Origin: Mesorhizobium sp.
Lineage (GTDB): Bacteria; Pseudomonadota; Alphaproteobacteria; Rhizobiales; Rhizobiaceae
NCBI GenBank assembly: GCA_004020315.1
Contig: SAQG01000011.1
Location: forward strand, 95,947-159,946
Length of the DNA stretch: 64,000 nucleotides
Direction of reading: 5' to 3'
Shown here: positions 17,084 to 25,941 of the stretch, one piece after another
How positions within the stretch are numbered: the stretch's first letter is position 1
How the letters are laid out: every line of letters starts with the position of its first letter
The notes under the pieces: model-generated
Seen by the model: the letters and a program-made list of their open reading frames with translations, nothing else
Told to the model about the DNA's origin: nothing
Database searches by the model: none
Translations under genes and position numbers: made by a program

Positions 17084-18142
17084 ATGCGTCTCCTGATACT
17101 CGGCACCGGCTGGATGGCGGAAGAGCACGCCAGGCAGTTCAGCAAGATCGAGGGCGTCGAACTGATCGGCGCCGCTGATGTCGATCGCGCGCGTGTCGAC
17201 AAGTTTTCGGACAGCTACGGTATCCCTAACCGGTTCACGTCGCTGGAAGACGCGCTCGCATGGGACAAGTTCGACGCGGTGGCGAACGTGACGCCGGATC
17301 GCATCCACCATCCGACGACCATGATGCTGATCGCGGCAGGCAAGCCGGTGCTGTGCGAAAAACCGCTGGCCGAAAATTACCAGCGGGCCAGTGAAATGGC
17401 CGATGCCGCCGAGCAAGCCGGCATCATCAACATGGTCAACCTGACCTATCGCAACGTCGCCCCGCTGCAGAAAGCGCGCGCCATGGTTCTTGCCGGCGAG
17501 ATCGGCCAGGTCAGGCACATCGAGGCGTCCTATCTGCAGAGCTGGCTGGTCTCCAAATTCTGGGGCGATTGGCGCAGCGATCCGAAATGGCTCTGGCGGC
17601 TGTCGCGCGGCCATGGCTCCAACGGCGTGCTGGGCGACGTCGGCATCCACATCCTCGATTTCGCCAGCTATGGCGCGGCGGTCGACATCGACCATGTGTT
17701 CTGCCGCCTCAGGTCCTTCGACAAGGCGCCCGGCAACCGGATCGGCGAATACGAGCTCGACGCCAATGACAGTTTCACCATGGCGCTGGATTTCAGCAAC
17801 GGCGCCTTTGGCGTCGTCCATGCCAGCCGCTGGGCAACCGGCCACCTCAACGAATTGCGGCTGCGCATCTATGGCGACAAGGGCGGCCTCGAAGTCGTGC
17901 ACAATCTGAACGGCTCGGAGCTGAAAGCGTGCTTGGGCGAGGACATCGAGAGCGCCAAATGGCAGGTTGTCGATGCCGGAACGGTGCCGACCAACTACCA
18001 GCGCTTTGTCGATGCGGTGCGCACCGGCGTGCAGGCCGAGCCGTCGTTCCGGCATGCTGCCGAACTGCAGAAGGTGCTCGACCTCGCCGTCGTCTCCGAC
18101 GAGAAGAGGGCAGAGCTCAGGGCCCATGCCGAAACGCAGTGA
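17084..18142 (+). CDS. Gfo/Idh/MocA family oxidoreductase (ThuB-like)
   Basis: A 352-residue NAD(P)-dependent sugar dehydrogenase. The N-terminal Rossmann domain has GTGWMAEEHA, and the family signature CEKPLAEN is seen near residue 92. The C-terminal alpha/beta domain includes GVLGDVGIHILD, which carries the substrate-site His/Asp. ATG at 17084 follows TAAGGATAAG. Together with the upstream ThuA-like gene it resembles the thuAB pair that oxidises and processes disaccharides; myo-inositol or another sugar is possible. A short dispersed repeat lies between the two genes. Confidence 0.8.
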   Translation: MRLLILGTGWMAEEHARQFSKIEGVELIGAADVDRARVDKFSDSYGIPNRFTSLEDALAWDKFDAVANVTPDRIHHPTTMMLIAAGKPVLCEKPLAENYQRASEMADAAEQAGIINMVNLTYRNVAPLQKARAMVLAGEIGQVRHIEASYLQSWLVSKFWGDWRSDPKWLWRLSRGHGSNGVLGDVGIHILDFASYGAAVDIDHVFCRLRSFDKAPGNRIGEYELDANDSFTMALDFSNGAFGVVHASRWATGHLNELRLRIYGDKGGLEVVHNLNGSELKACLGEDIESAKWQVVDAGTVPTNYQRFVDAVRTGVQAEPSFRHAAELQKVLDLAVVSDEKRAELRAHAETQ

Positions 18143-18232
18143 TGTCAAAGATCGAGAAGAGTGCTGTGCAAACCTTCGAAGACCGAATGATTGGCAAGTC
18201 GGTCCGCTCCATTGAAAGGAGAGAACCGGGGT

Positions 18233-18475
18233 TTGGGAATCTCCGTTCTTTTCTCCGACGGAACTGGGCTTACCGTCCATACAGAGGTGTCGCTGCGCAT
18301 GAGTGACGCAGCAAGTAGATCGTATATCGAACGCGTTACATCCACCGACCAAGAGATTACTCTCCACTTTGGCGGGGATGACTTCGTCGCGATCTCGATT
18401 GACCGTCAAAAACATGATGCAGTCGAGTTGTTCGTCTACCAAGACGAAGACGGCACCTTTGTCGTCGAGAACTAA
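18233..18475 (+). CDS. Hypothetical protein of about 80 residues
   Basis: Encodes a small beta-rich protein ending GGDDFVAISIDRQKHDAVELFVYQDEDGTFVVEN. The alternation of hydrophobic and charged residues and the acidic end look like true coding sequence, not an antiphase shadow. TTG at 18233 is taken as start because AGGAGAG lies 10 bases upstream; an earlier TTG at 18191 is the alternative. No family is recognised. It could be an immunity-like or stress protein, but nothing supports a function. Confidence 0.5.
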   Translation: MGISVLFSDGTGLTVHTEVSLRMSDAASRSYIERVTSTDQEITLHFGGDDFVAISIDRQKHDAVELFVYQDEDGTFVVEN

Positions 18476-18497
18476 GCGACCGCTTTCCCCTATGCGG

Positions 18498-19071
18498 CTA
18501 CTGCACTCTGCGTCCGCAGCCGAAGCGCTGACAGGCCAGTTTATGATGTAGCCAGCATCCATGTCGCCGTTTTCCACATGCAGGCCCAAAAGGATCTCTA
18601 AGTTCGCTCCTTAAAACGAAAATTTCGATCAGCGCGCCGCGAGCCGACAACTGCTCCGGATCGTCTGGATCACAGAATATCGTAACCAATTGGCAGCCCA
18701 GTTCATCGTCTCTGAAGCCGTTCAAATAGATGGGCGCGAGATGGATAGCAGCCATCCGACTGTTGCTCCATCCGATATCGGTCGGCGACATGATCAGTTC
18801 GCGTATAAGTGATCGATAGCGATCAATAAGGCGGAGATAACGGCACAGCGCTGTCAATGCGGTTTCGCCTTGCACGTCTCGTTCCGGCCCGTGGAGATAG
18901 CTCTCGATTAGCAGCATCGGACACGCTTCCACATAAGCCCACAATGTACAGAGCTGACCCCACGTCGCCTCGACGCTTCAGCAGGATGGCGCGCGCGAAC
19001 TCCAGCACTTCTGCCGCGACCCGGCCTTTAGCAACGCCTTGCGCTCGATTTCGAATATCGTCGATGTCCAT
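18498..19071 (-). pseudogene. Frameshifted hypothetical gene
   Basis: Two overlapping minus-strand frames read as one protein when joined near 18950. The first part starts MDIDDIRNRAQGV at 19071 and runs to LLKRRGDV. After a one-base shift the text continues as WGQLCTLWAYVEACPMLLIESYLHG and then ALTALCRYLRLIDRY..; both parts have protein-like composition, and the second has no good start of its own. The joined product would be about 190 residues, helical and of unknown family. A sequencing error cannot be excluded. Confidence 0.4.
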
Positions 19072-19122
19072 GGCAAAGCGTAATAGCACACTAGACGCGT
19101 TAGAAATCGCAGGGTTCGCTTA

Positions 19123-19167
19123 CCAGTCTCGGCCATCGGCGGCAGCGAGCTGATGAGTTGGAGCCTA
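19123..19167. repeat. Left copy of imperfect direct repeat
   Basis: The sequence CTCGGCCATCGGCGGCAGC, then CTGATGAGTTGGAGCCTA, is repeated with few changes at 19923-19967. The two copies enclose the RNA methyltransferase gene. The right copy covers the 3' end of the ABC transporter ATPase gene, as expected when an element has inserted at a gene end. Confidence 0.6.
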
Positions 19168-19168
19168 G

Positions 19169-19837
19169 CTAGGTCTTTGGAGTGATTACGGTCGGCAACG
19201 GGGTTGATCGCTCCCCCCTTTGATCACGCTTCCTGAACTTGCTTTGATATTCGCGTCTTTGCTTTGCGACTTCGTACAAGACGATCCCCGAGCTTGTCCC
19301 GAGGTTAAGGCTTTCAATCATTCCGAACATCGGAATGCAGACGCATATGTCGCTTCTTTCGACGGCAAGATCGCTGATACCCATCGCTTCGCTGCCAAAC
19401 CAGACCGCGAGTTTGCTGTGAGTGGTGTAGTCGCCTTCGTGAAGGAAAATGCTGGCCTTGCCTTTCACGTGCGGCGACGTGACGATCGATTTGAATCCCT
19501 TTCTTTCGAGATGGCCGAAGCACTCATCGGTGCTGTCGAAGCGTCTTACGAACGTCCATTTCACAGCAGAGACAGAGGTCTTCGAAACCGATTTCCGATC
19601 GCGCAAATCCTGCCAATCGTCGGGCAGAGATCGGCGAGGATCGACGACATAAACCTTCTCGACGCCCAAGGCGTTCACGTTCCGGATCACCGTTCCAATA
19701 TTCTTCACATCAGTCGGATTCTCAAGCACGGCAATCAGGTTCTTGCAGCGAAACTGTTTGATTTCGTCGGCCCGCCTGCGGACTGATTTCTTTGATTCGG
19801 CTCTTTCTTCCATGGCCATCCCGGACGTTTCTCTCAC
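19169..19837 (-). CDS. TrmH/SpoU-family RNA 2'-O-methyltransferase
   Basis: A 222-residue SPOUT methyltransferase with all three SpoU motifs: NPTDVKNIGTVIRN (motif 1), WFGSEAMGIS (motif 2) and IPMFGMIESLNLGTSSGIVLYE (motif 3, knot and catalytic residues). It methylates ribose 2'-OH in tRNA or rRNA; the target is unclear. The start is uncertain: a GTG at 19837 or an ATG at 19819. Codon use appears less GC-rich than its neighbours, and imperfect direct repeats lie on both sides, so it may have arrived by transfer. Confidence 0.85.
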   Translation of the reverse strand: MRETSGMAMEERAESKKSVRRRADEIKQFRCKNLIAVLENPTDVKNIGTVIRNVNALGVEKVYVVDPRRSLPDDWQDLRDRKSVSKTSVSAVKWTFVRRFDSTDECFGHLERKGFKSIVTSPHVKGKASIFLHEGDYTTHSKLAVWFGSEAMGISDLAVERSDICVCIPMFGMIESLNLGTSSGIVLYEVAKQRREYQSKFRKRDQRGERSTPLPTVITPKT

Positions 19838-19922
19838 GATGAATGCCTAACTTCCTAAACCGATGCAACCCGCAGACGCCAATCCTGTTCGCGGAACGCG
19901 CAGCAGAGTCCGCTTCCCACCA

Positions 19923-19967
19923 CCAATCTCGGCCATCGGCGGCAGCCAACTGACTGAGTTGAGCCTA
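19923..19967. repeat. Right copy of imperfect direct repeat
   Basis: Matches 19123-19167 with a few substitutions and two one-base gaps. It overlaps the stop codon (19965-19967) of the amino acid ABC transporter ATPase gene. Confidence 0.6.
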
Positions 19968-20726
19968 ATGCCGCAGGATCTTGCTTAGGAAGGCGCGGCT
20001 GCGGTCGGTCTTGGGATGCGAGAAGAACTCGTCCGGCGTGCCGCTCTCGACGATGGCGCCGGCATCCATGAACACCACCCGCTGCGCGACCTTGCGGGCA
20101 AAGCCCATCTCGTGGGTCACCACCATCATGGTCATGCCTTCCTCGGCGACCGCAACCATGACGTCGAGCACTTCCGAGATCATCTCGGGGTCGAGCGCCG
20201 ACGTCGGCTCGTCGAACAGCATGATCTTGGGGCGCATGCCGAGGCAGCGGGCGATCGCCACGCGCTGCTGCTGGCCGCCGGAGAGTTGCGCCGGATAGGC
20301 ATTCACCTTGTCGGCAAGGCCGACCTTGGCGAGCAGCTCGCGTCCGGCCTTCTCGGCTTCGGCGCGCGGGATCTTGCGGACATGGATCGGCGCCAGCGTC
20401 ACGTTTTCGAGCGCGGTTTTGTGCGGGTAGAGATTGAACGACTGGAAGACGAAGCCGATCTCGGTGCGCAGCCGCGTCATGTTGGTGGCGGGGTCGCCAA
20501 GGCGCTGGCCGTCGACCACCAAGTCGCCGTCGCGGATCGTCTCCAGGCCGTTGATGCAGCGGATCAAGGTGCTCTTGCCCGAGCCGCTCGGGCCGCAGAC
20601 GACGACCACTTCGCGCGGCTCGACGCTCAGCGTGATGTCCTTGAGCACGTTGAGCGCGCCGAACCATTTGTTGACGCCGCGAAATTCGATCATGCCGGTA
20701 CCATTTTTGCTGCGGTTCGACGTCAT
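19965..20726 (-). CDS. Polar amino acid ABC transporter, ATP-binding protein
   Basis: A 253-residue ATPase of the GlnQ/HisP type: Walker [10 protein letters not shown] near residue 45, signature LSGGQQQR, Walker [15 protein letters not shown] and switch His in VVTHEMGFA. It drives uptake of an amino acid or related compound with the two permeases upstream in the operon; its start overlaps the permease stop by 4 bases. The C-terminal [15 protein letters not shown] tail is typical. It ends inside the right copy of the direct repeat. Confidence 0.9.
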   Translation of the reverse strand: MTSNRSKNGTGMIEFRGVNKWFGALNVLKDITLSVEPREVVVVCGPSGSGKSTLIRCINGLETIRDGDLVVDGQRLGDPATNMTRLRTEIGFVFQSFNLYPHKTALENVTLAPIHVRKIPRAEAEKAGRELLAKVGLADKVNAYPAQLSGGQQQRVAIARCLGMRPKIMLFDEPTSALDPEMISEVLDVMVAVAEEGMTMMVVTHEMGFARKVAQRVVFMDAGAIVESGTPDEFFSHPKTDRSRAFLSKILRH

Positions 20727-21397
20727 AGCTGCACCTCGCCATGAGCCGCACCCATGCGTTGCTCCAGCCGGCGGGCCAGCAGGATCAGCGGATAGCAGAC
20801 GATGAAATAGCCGAGGCCGACGAGGAAGAAGACCAGCAGCCCGTTCGGCACGCGCTGCACCACCAGCCAGCCGACGCGGGTGAGGTCGGTGAGCCCGATG
20901 GCCGAAACGACAGAGGAATCCTTGATCAGCAGTACATATTGCCCGACCAGTGGCGGCAGCACGATGCGCATCGCCTGCGGCAGCACCACCTGGCGCATGC
21001 GATGCCAGCGCGACAGGCCGGACGCCAGCGCCGCCTCGACCTGGCCGGTCGGCACCGAGCGGATGCCGGCGACGACGATCTCGCAGATGAAGCAGGCGGC
21101 CAGATTGGTCAGCGCGATGATGCCGGCGGTGAAAGCGTCGAGCTCGATGCCGAGTTCCGGCAGGATGAAGAAGATCAGGAAGATCTGCACCAGGAACGGC
21201 GTGCCGCGGATCAGATCGACCCAGGCGCCGATCACGCTGCTGATCAGCCGGTTGCCGCCGGTCCGCAGGATGCCGAGGCCAAAGCCGATCAGCGTGCCCA
21301 GCACCAGACTGATCAATGACAGCATCACGGTCATGCCGAGGCCGCGCAGGGCAAGGGGATAGCTGCCGGCTATGCTTTGCAGCTGCTGCCAGATCAT
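20723..21397 (-). CDS. Polar amino acid ABC transporter permease
   Basis: A 224-residue inner-membrane permease of the HisM/GlnP family, with about five membrane helices and the EAA loop [22 protein letters not shown] facing the ATPase. It overlaps both neighbours by ATGA (20723-20726 and 21394-21397), so the three membrane-complex genes are translationally coupled. It pairs with the second permease as a heterodimer. Confidence 0.9.
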   Translation of the reverse strand: MIWQQLQSIAGSYPLALRGLGMTVMLSLISLVLGTLIGFGLGILRTGGNRLISSVIGAWVDLIRGTPFLVQIFLIFFILPELGIELDAFTAGIIALTNLAACFICEIVVAGIRSVPTGQVEAALASGLSRWHRMRQVVLPQAMRIVLPPLVGQYVLLIKDSSVVSAIGLTDLTRVGWLVVQRVPNGLLVFFLVGLGYFIVCYPLILLARRLEQRMGAAHGEVQL

Positions 21398-22065
21398 GTC
21401 CGTGCCCCCGCTAGGCCGAGCCAGCGCCCGGACAGCGCCGCCAGTCCCTTCAGCCCGTAATAGAGCAGGAGGTAGAAGGCCGCGATGGTGATGAAACCTT
21501 CCGCCGGCATGAAGCGGTCGGAGGCGAGCAATTGCCCGGCGCGCGTCAGCTCGGCGACCGCGATCAGCGACAGCAACGCAGAATCCTTGACCAGCACGAT
21601 CGCCTGGCCAAGCAGCGGCGGGATTGTCACCTTGAACGCCTGCGGCAGGATGACCAGGCGCATGCGCTGGATGTAGGTCATGCCGGAGGCAACGCCGGCC
21701 TCGACCTGGCCGCGCGGGATCGACAGGATGCCGGCGCGGATGATCTCGGCGACGTAAGCGCCGCTGTTCAGCGACAAAGCGAGAATGCCGACGACGAGCT
21801 CAGGCAGGACGATGCCGAGCCGGGGCAGGCCGAAATAGAGGAAATAGAGCTGCGCCAGCAGGGGCGTGGCGCGCACAGCATCGATATAGGCCTTGGCCGG
21901 AACGCGAAACAGCCAGCCGCGCTGCAGGTTCATGGCGGCGAGCACGATGCCAACGGCGAGCGCCCCGGCAAAGGAGAGGACAGACAGCCACACGGTCGTG
22001 ACGAGGCCCTGCCCGAACAAAGGCAGATATTCGACGATGGTGCGGAAGCTGAAATTTTCGAGCAT
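21394..22065 (-). CDS. Polar amino acid ABC transporter permease
   Basis: A 223-residue permease, paralogous to the downstream gene. The EAA loop reads [22 protein letters not shown]. Membrane helices begin near residue 17 ([20 protein letters not shown]). It is the first permease after the binding-protein gene, with an 86-base gap. Confidence 0.9.
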   Translation of the reverse strand: MLENFSFRTIVEYLPLFGQGLVTTVWLSVLSFAGALAVGIVLAAMNLQRGWLFRVPAKAYIDAVRATPLLAQLYFLYFGLPRLGIVLPELVVGILALSLNSGAYVAEIIRAGILSIPRGQVEAGVASGMTYIQRMRLVILPQAFKVTIPPLLGQAIVLVKDSALLSLIAVAELTRAGQLLASDRFMPAEGFITIAAFYLLLYYGLKGLAALSGRWLGLAGART

Positions 22066-22151
22066 CGTTGGGCGGATTCCTCAGCCGCGAAGAAAGCGCC
22101 GAGCGGTTCGCGCCGATACGATTGGTTGCGAACCGCCCGGTCTATTGCTGC

Positions 22152-22940
22152 TTAGTGGTCTTTCTTCCAGTCGTCGGAATTGACCCAGTAGTCGAGGTTC
22201 TTCTGCAGGCGGCCATCGAGGCTGACCTGGTCGAGGAACAGGTTCATCCAGGTCAGCAGGTCCTGCTCGTCATAGCGCGTGGCGAAGGCCAGCGGCTCCT
22301 TCGACAGCATATCAGGCATGATGGTGAAGCTGCCGGCCGGATAGGCGGTCGACTGGCCCTTGACCGCCGAGACGTCGTTGACGCCGCAATCGGCCTGGCC
22401 GTTGTTGACGGCGTCGAGCAGCAGCGGGCCGCCGCCCTTGTAGCTCTTGATGTCGGCGTCGGGGAAGGCGGTCTTGGCCTCCTTCTCGCCGGTGGCGCCG
22501 AGCAGCACGGCGATCTTGGTGCCTTTCGCCTTGCAATCCTCGGTGGATTTGAACTTGCCATCGGCCTTGGTGAAGACGGCGCTGCCCGTGTACATGTAAG
22601 GCTTGGTGAAGGCGACTTTCATCGCCCGCGCCAGTGTTGGCGTCATGTCGGCGACCAGAAGATCGGCCTTGCCCGACAGGAGCGCCGGGATCAGCCCGTC
22701 CCAGTCGAAATCCAGGAAGGTGATCTTGACGCCCATTTCCTTGGCCATCAGCTCGGCAAGCTCGACCGAACTGCCGGTGCGTTCGCCGGCAGCACCCACC
22801 AGCGAGAAAGGCGGTCCTTGCGTCTGAACGGCGACACGCAATTCGCCGCGCTTGGTGATCTCGTCGAGCGTTCCGGCACTGGCCGCGGCTGTGAGGCCGG
22901 CGAGCGCAAGGCCTGCGATGAAAAGCTTGGCAATATTCAT
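22152..22940 (-). CDS. Amino acid ABC transporter substrate-binding protein
   Basis: A 262-residue periplasmic binding protein of family 3. Signal peptide MNIAKLFIAGLALAGLTAAASA, then the mature part GTLDEITKRGELRVAV. Ligand-pocket residues follow the usual pattern (F..DWDGLIPALLSGKADLLVADMT). ATG at 22940 follows a perfect AAGGAGG; the longer frame upstream is non-coding. The ligand cannot be read from sequence; the neighbouring Lrp regulator and saccharopine-dehydrogenase-like enzyme suggest a basic or diamino acid. Confidence 0.9.
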   Translation of the reverse strand: MNIAKLFIAGLALAGLTAAASAGTLDEITKRGELRVAVQTQGPPFSLVGAAGERTGSSVELAELMAKEMGVKITFLDFDWDGLIPALLSGKADLLVADMTPTLARAMKVAFTKPYMYTGSAVFTKADGKFKSTEDCKAKGTKIAVLLGATGEKEAKTAFPDADIKSYKGGGPLLLDAVNNGQADCGVNDVSAVKGQSTAYPAGSFTIMPDMLSKEPLAFATRYDEQDLLTWMNLFLDQVSLDGRLQKNLDYWVNSDDWKKDH

Positions 22941-23049
22941 TAGGCATTCCTCCTTGTTGTCGTTTGTTATTTTCACTTTGTTGTTCCACCCCTTGGGGGT
23001 GCTTTTTGAGCGGCAGCGCCGTTGCCGGCGGCCACCGTTCGAAAATCCT

Positions 23050-24213
23050 TCAGTCCCAGTCGATCGTTTCGGATACCCGTATACCGCGCCTCGCCAGCTC
23101 GTCGAGGAAACGGCCGTCTGGCACATGCAGCAGCGGGTTGAGCAGGCCGGGCTCGGTGATTTCGCCCCGCGCCAGCATCTGCGCCACGATGCTGGCGGGA
23201 TAGCCGACTCCGAGGCTCATGCCGAACAGGCCGGAGGCGAGATCGCGTTCGATTACCAGCTCCGACGTCACTGTCTTGCGGCGGCCGCCTTGGGTGCCGG
23301 CAAAGACATTGCGCATCACGCAAAGATCCTTCTCATCGGCGCCATATTGCAGTTGCGGGCCGAGCAGCCGGCCGAGAAATTCACGTGGGCTGGCGCCAAG
23401 GCCGGCCACCTTGTCTTCGGAAAGAAAGCCAAGCTCCTTCAGCGGTGCCCAGAACGCCGACCAGCCCGGCCAGCGCAACGAATAGCGGCCGGAGCGCTGC
23501 AGCCCCTTGGCGGCGGCAAGCATGCCGGCATAGTGCGATGCATCGCCGTTCGGGAAGGCTTCCAGCCTGCCCAGCCTCGCGACCTCGATCTCGTGGATAA
23601 AGCGATTTTCATGTTGCTGGCCGGCCGGCACGTCGACCCGCTTGCCGTCCTCGACCAGCACGCTGTCGCGGTTCTGGCTCATCAGAACCATGTCGAAGTT
23701 CCAGCTCACCTTGTAGCACAGCGGCTTGGCCATCGCCTTCGGCTCGGGAATGCCGCCGCAATAGGAATCGATCGCAGTAATGGCGTCGAACTCACGGGCG
23801 GCGCGCGCGTAGAGCACGAGGTCGATGCCGGGGTCGAGCCCGCATTCGGTCATGATCGAGACGCCGGCTTCTTTCGCCGCCGGGGCGAGATCGGCGATGG
23901 TCTTGCCGTAATTGGTGGTGACCAGCGGCGTGCGCGTCGCGATCGCCGCCTGTACCGCCTCGCGCATCAGCGGCTGCGGCAACAGGTCGATGGCGGCGTC
24001 GACACCCGTCAGCACCTGCGCCAACACTGGAGCGATGGCGCCCTCAGGCACGACGAAACGCACGCGGGCTAGATCGGTCAGGCCGCCAAGCCGGGCTGCG
24101 CCGTCCGGCGCGGTATCGACGCAGACGACTTCTTCGACGCCGGCGCTGGCGACGAGATCGGCAATCGCCGCCCGGCCTTGCAGGCCGAGGCCGCCGAGAA
24201 CCGCGATCTTCAT
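23050..24213 (-). CDS. Saccharopine dehydrogenase-like NAD(P)-binding protein
   Basis: A 387-residue protein. The N-terminal Rossmann motif is MKIAVLGGLGLQG, followed by a saccharopine-dehydrogenase/lysine-dehydrogenase type middle domain with TTNYGKTI and TECGLDPGIDLVLYARA (the GLDPG signature). It should oxidise an amino acid or iminium compound with NAD(P). ATG at 24213, preceded by GAAAGGAAATG, overlaps the stop of the Lrp gene (ATGA). It is followed after 109 bases by the transporter operon, whose substrate it presumably degrades; lysine, ornithine or a diamino acid are candidates. Confidence 0.8.
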   Translation of the reverse strand: MKIAVLGGLGLQGRAAIADLVASAGVEEVVCVDTAPDGAARLGGLTDLARVRFVVPEGAIAPVLAQVLTGVDAAIDLLPQPLMREAVQAAIATRTPLVTTNYGKTIADLAPAAKEAGVSIMTECGLDPGIDLVLYARAAREFDAITAIDSYCGGIPEPKAMAKPLCYKVSWNFDMVLMSQNRDSVLVEDGKRVDVPAGQQHENRFIHEIEVARLGRLEAFPNGDASHYAGMLAAAKGLQRSGRYSLRWPGWSAFWAPLKELGFLSEDKVAGLGASPREFLGRLLGPQLQYGADEKDLCVMRNVFAGTQGGRRKTVTSELVIERDLASGLFGMSLGVGYPASIVAQMLARGEITEPGLLNPLLHVPDGRFLDELARRGIRVSETIDWD

Positions 24214-24746
24214 GGCATTTCCTTTCGGCCAGTTTCGTGCCGCCCAGTTTCGTCGCGCTTGGTCTCGTCCGACCAGCAGCCTTCCGGCAGGCTGACCCAT
24301 TTGTTGCAGGAGGCCATGACGACGAACGTCTCGCTGCGCACGACTTCGCCCGGCTCGCCGGCGCCGGGGATCAACTCGCTGGTGACGCGGTACAGATCGG
24401 CGACGTCGCCCGCCACGGTCACGTCGACAATGATGTCGAAGCGTCCGGTGACGACGGCGGCCGAGTTCACGAAAGGCAGTTCCGCGATGCGCTGGGCAAG
24501 CTCGCGGGCGCGGCCGCGCCCCTGCGCATTGATGCCGACGATCGCCGAGATCAATTCGGGGCGTTCGGTCAGGTTGAGCAGCCCGACGATCTTGAGCAGG
24601 TTGCGGTCGAGCAGATTGCGCAGCCGCATGCGCACCGTCGGCACCGACACCGCCATCTTCTCGGCGAGGCGATTGACGCCAAGCTGCGCATCCTGCGACA
24701 GCAGCTTGACCAGGCGCCGGTCGGTCTGATCGAGATGTTCTCGCAA
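24210..24746 (-). CDS. Lrp/AsnC-family transcriptional regulator
   Basis: A 178-residue regulator: helix-turn-helix in residues about 5-55 (LGVNRLAEKMAVSVPTVRMRL) and an RAM ligand domain after residue 70. It probably senses the amino acid taken up by the downstream transporter. The extreme C-terminus is odd: KRDETGRHETGRKE is a charged repeat made by a near-tandem DNA repeat (AGTTTCGT units at 24215-24270). The tail exceeds the usual ~150-residue length. It is coupled by ATGA to the dehydrogenase gene. Confidence 0.85.
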   Translation of the reverse strand: MREHLDQTDRRLVKLLSQDAQLGVNRLAEKMAVSVPTVRMRLRNLLDRNLLKIVGLLNLTERPELISAIVGINAQGRGRARELAQRIAELPFVNSAAVVTGRFDIIVDVTVAGDVADLYRVTSELIPGAGEPGEVVRSETFVVMASCNKWVSLPEGCWSDETKRDETGRHETGRKEMP

Positions 24747-24925
24747 ACGCTCAGGCTTTCATGAATGGAAAGAATTTATGGAGTTTTCTTTCTAATATGA
24801 AAATAGCTTAGGATCTATCTTCTAAAATCGCAAGAGCGTTCGGCCGCTTGTCAACAAGGCCGAATGGTATGTCCCGGAAAACCGGCGGGCTTTGCCGGTG
24901 TCGTGGCCGACCGAGGGTATGCCGA

Positions 24926-25849
24926 TCAGCGCGGCTTCTCGATCCCCGGAATGCCGCCGATCCGCTCGGCGAGAAATTCGACCAGCAGCCGGACCCTGGC
25001 AATGCCCGCGCGCTCCGGGACGATCAGCATGCTCAGCGGTATCGGAGGCGGGGCATAGTCTGGCAGGATCACTTCCAGCCGGCCGGCTGCGAGGAGATCG
25101 TCGACAAGCCAGTGATGGGCAGGTGCGATACCGCGCCCGGCGACGAGAGCTTCGCGTGCGGCAAGCCCATGGTCGACCCGAAATCGGCCGCCAAAAGGCA
25201 CCGCGTGGCGTTCGCCGCCCGCCCCCTGCAGGGCGAGCGTGTCGCTTCCCGCGATGTTCGACATCCGGATGCCTTCATGGCCAGGCAAATCCTGCGGGAC
25301 AGCCGGTCTGCCCCGCGCCGCCAGATAGGCCGGCGCTGCCACCAGCAGACGCCGGGATTGCCCGAGCGCCCGCAGTTTCATCGAGCTGTCGGTGAGCGGA
25401 CCGAGGCGAAGCGCGATGTCGACGCCCTCGCGCACAAGGTCGATGCGCTCGTCGGTTAGGCTGAGATCGATCCCGATGTCGGGATAGCGGTCCTGAAAGG
25501 CGAAGATCAGGCGGGTGACATGCAAGACCCCGAGTGCCGCCGTGCAGGATATCCGGATCGTGCCTGCCGACGCGCCGCGTGTGCCCCGCGCTTCATCGCC
25601 GGCCTGCTCCACGAGGCGCAGGATCTGGATGCTGTCGGCATAGTAACGGCTGCCCTCATCGGTCATCGTGACACGCCGGGTGGTCCTGCTGAGCAAGGGC
25701 ACGCCGACGGCATCCTCGAGCTCCCGCAGATGCCGTGTGACCGTCGACTGCCCAACTCCGAGTTCGCGCGCCACCGCCGACAGGCTGCCGCGCTCGGCGA
25801 CGCGAACGAAGGTCCGCATGCGCTCGAGTGTGACGTCCGATTTATCCAT
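24926..25849 (-). CDS. LysR-family transcriptional regulator
   Basis: A 307-residue LysR protein with N-terminal helix-turn-helix (SLSAVARELGVGQSTVTRHLRELE) and a CrgA-type effector domain. It is divergent from the quinone reductase gene at 25942; the 92-base gap presumably carries its operator, including an AT-rich ATTCGGCATAATCTTATGCA segment. It probably responds to quinones, electrophiles or redox stress. Confidence 0.85.
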   Translation of the reverse strand: MDKSDVTLERMRTFVRVAERGSLSAVARELGVGQSTVTRHLRELEDAVGVPLLSRTTRRVTMTDEGSRYYADSIQILRLVEQAGDEARGTRGASAGTIRISCTAALGVLHVTRLIFAFQDRYPDIGIDLSLTDERIDLVREGVDIALRLGPLTDSSMKLRALGQSRRLLVAAPAYLAARGRPAVPQDLPGHEGIRMSNIAGSDTLALQGAGGERHAVPFGGRFRVDHGLAAREALVAGRGIAPAHHWLVDDLLAAGRLEVILPDYAPPPIPLSMLIVPERAGIARVRLLVEFLAERIGGIPGIEKPR

Positions 25850-25941
25850 TATTCGGCATAATCTTATGCATTGCCTAGATATAGCGGATCAGCCTGGGCT
25901 GGCTATCTTGGCGTCAATCATCCTTCGTCGGAGTTGACCCC

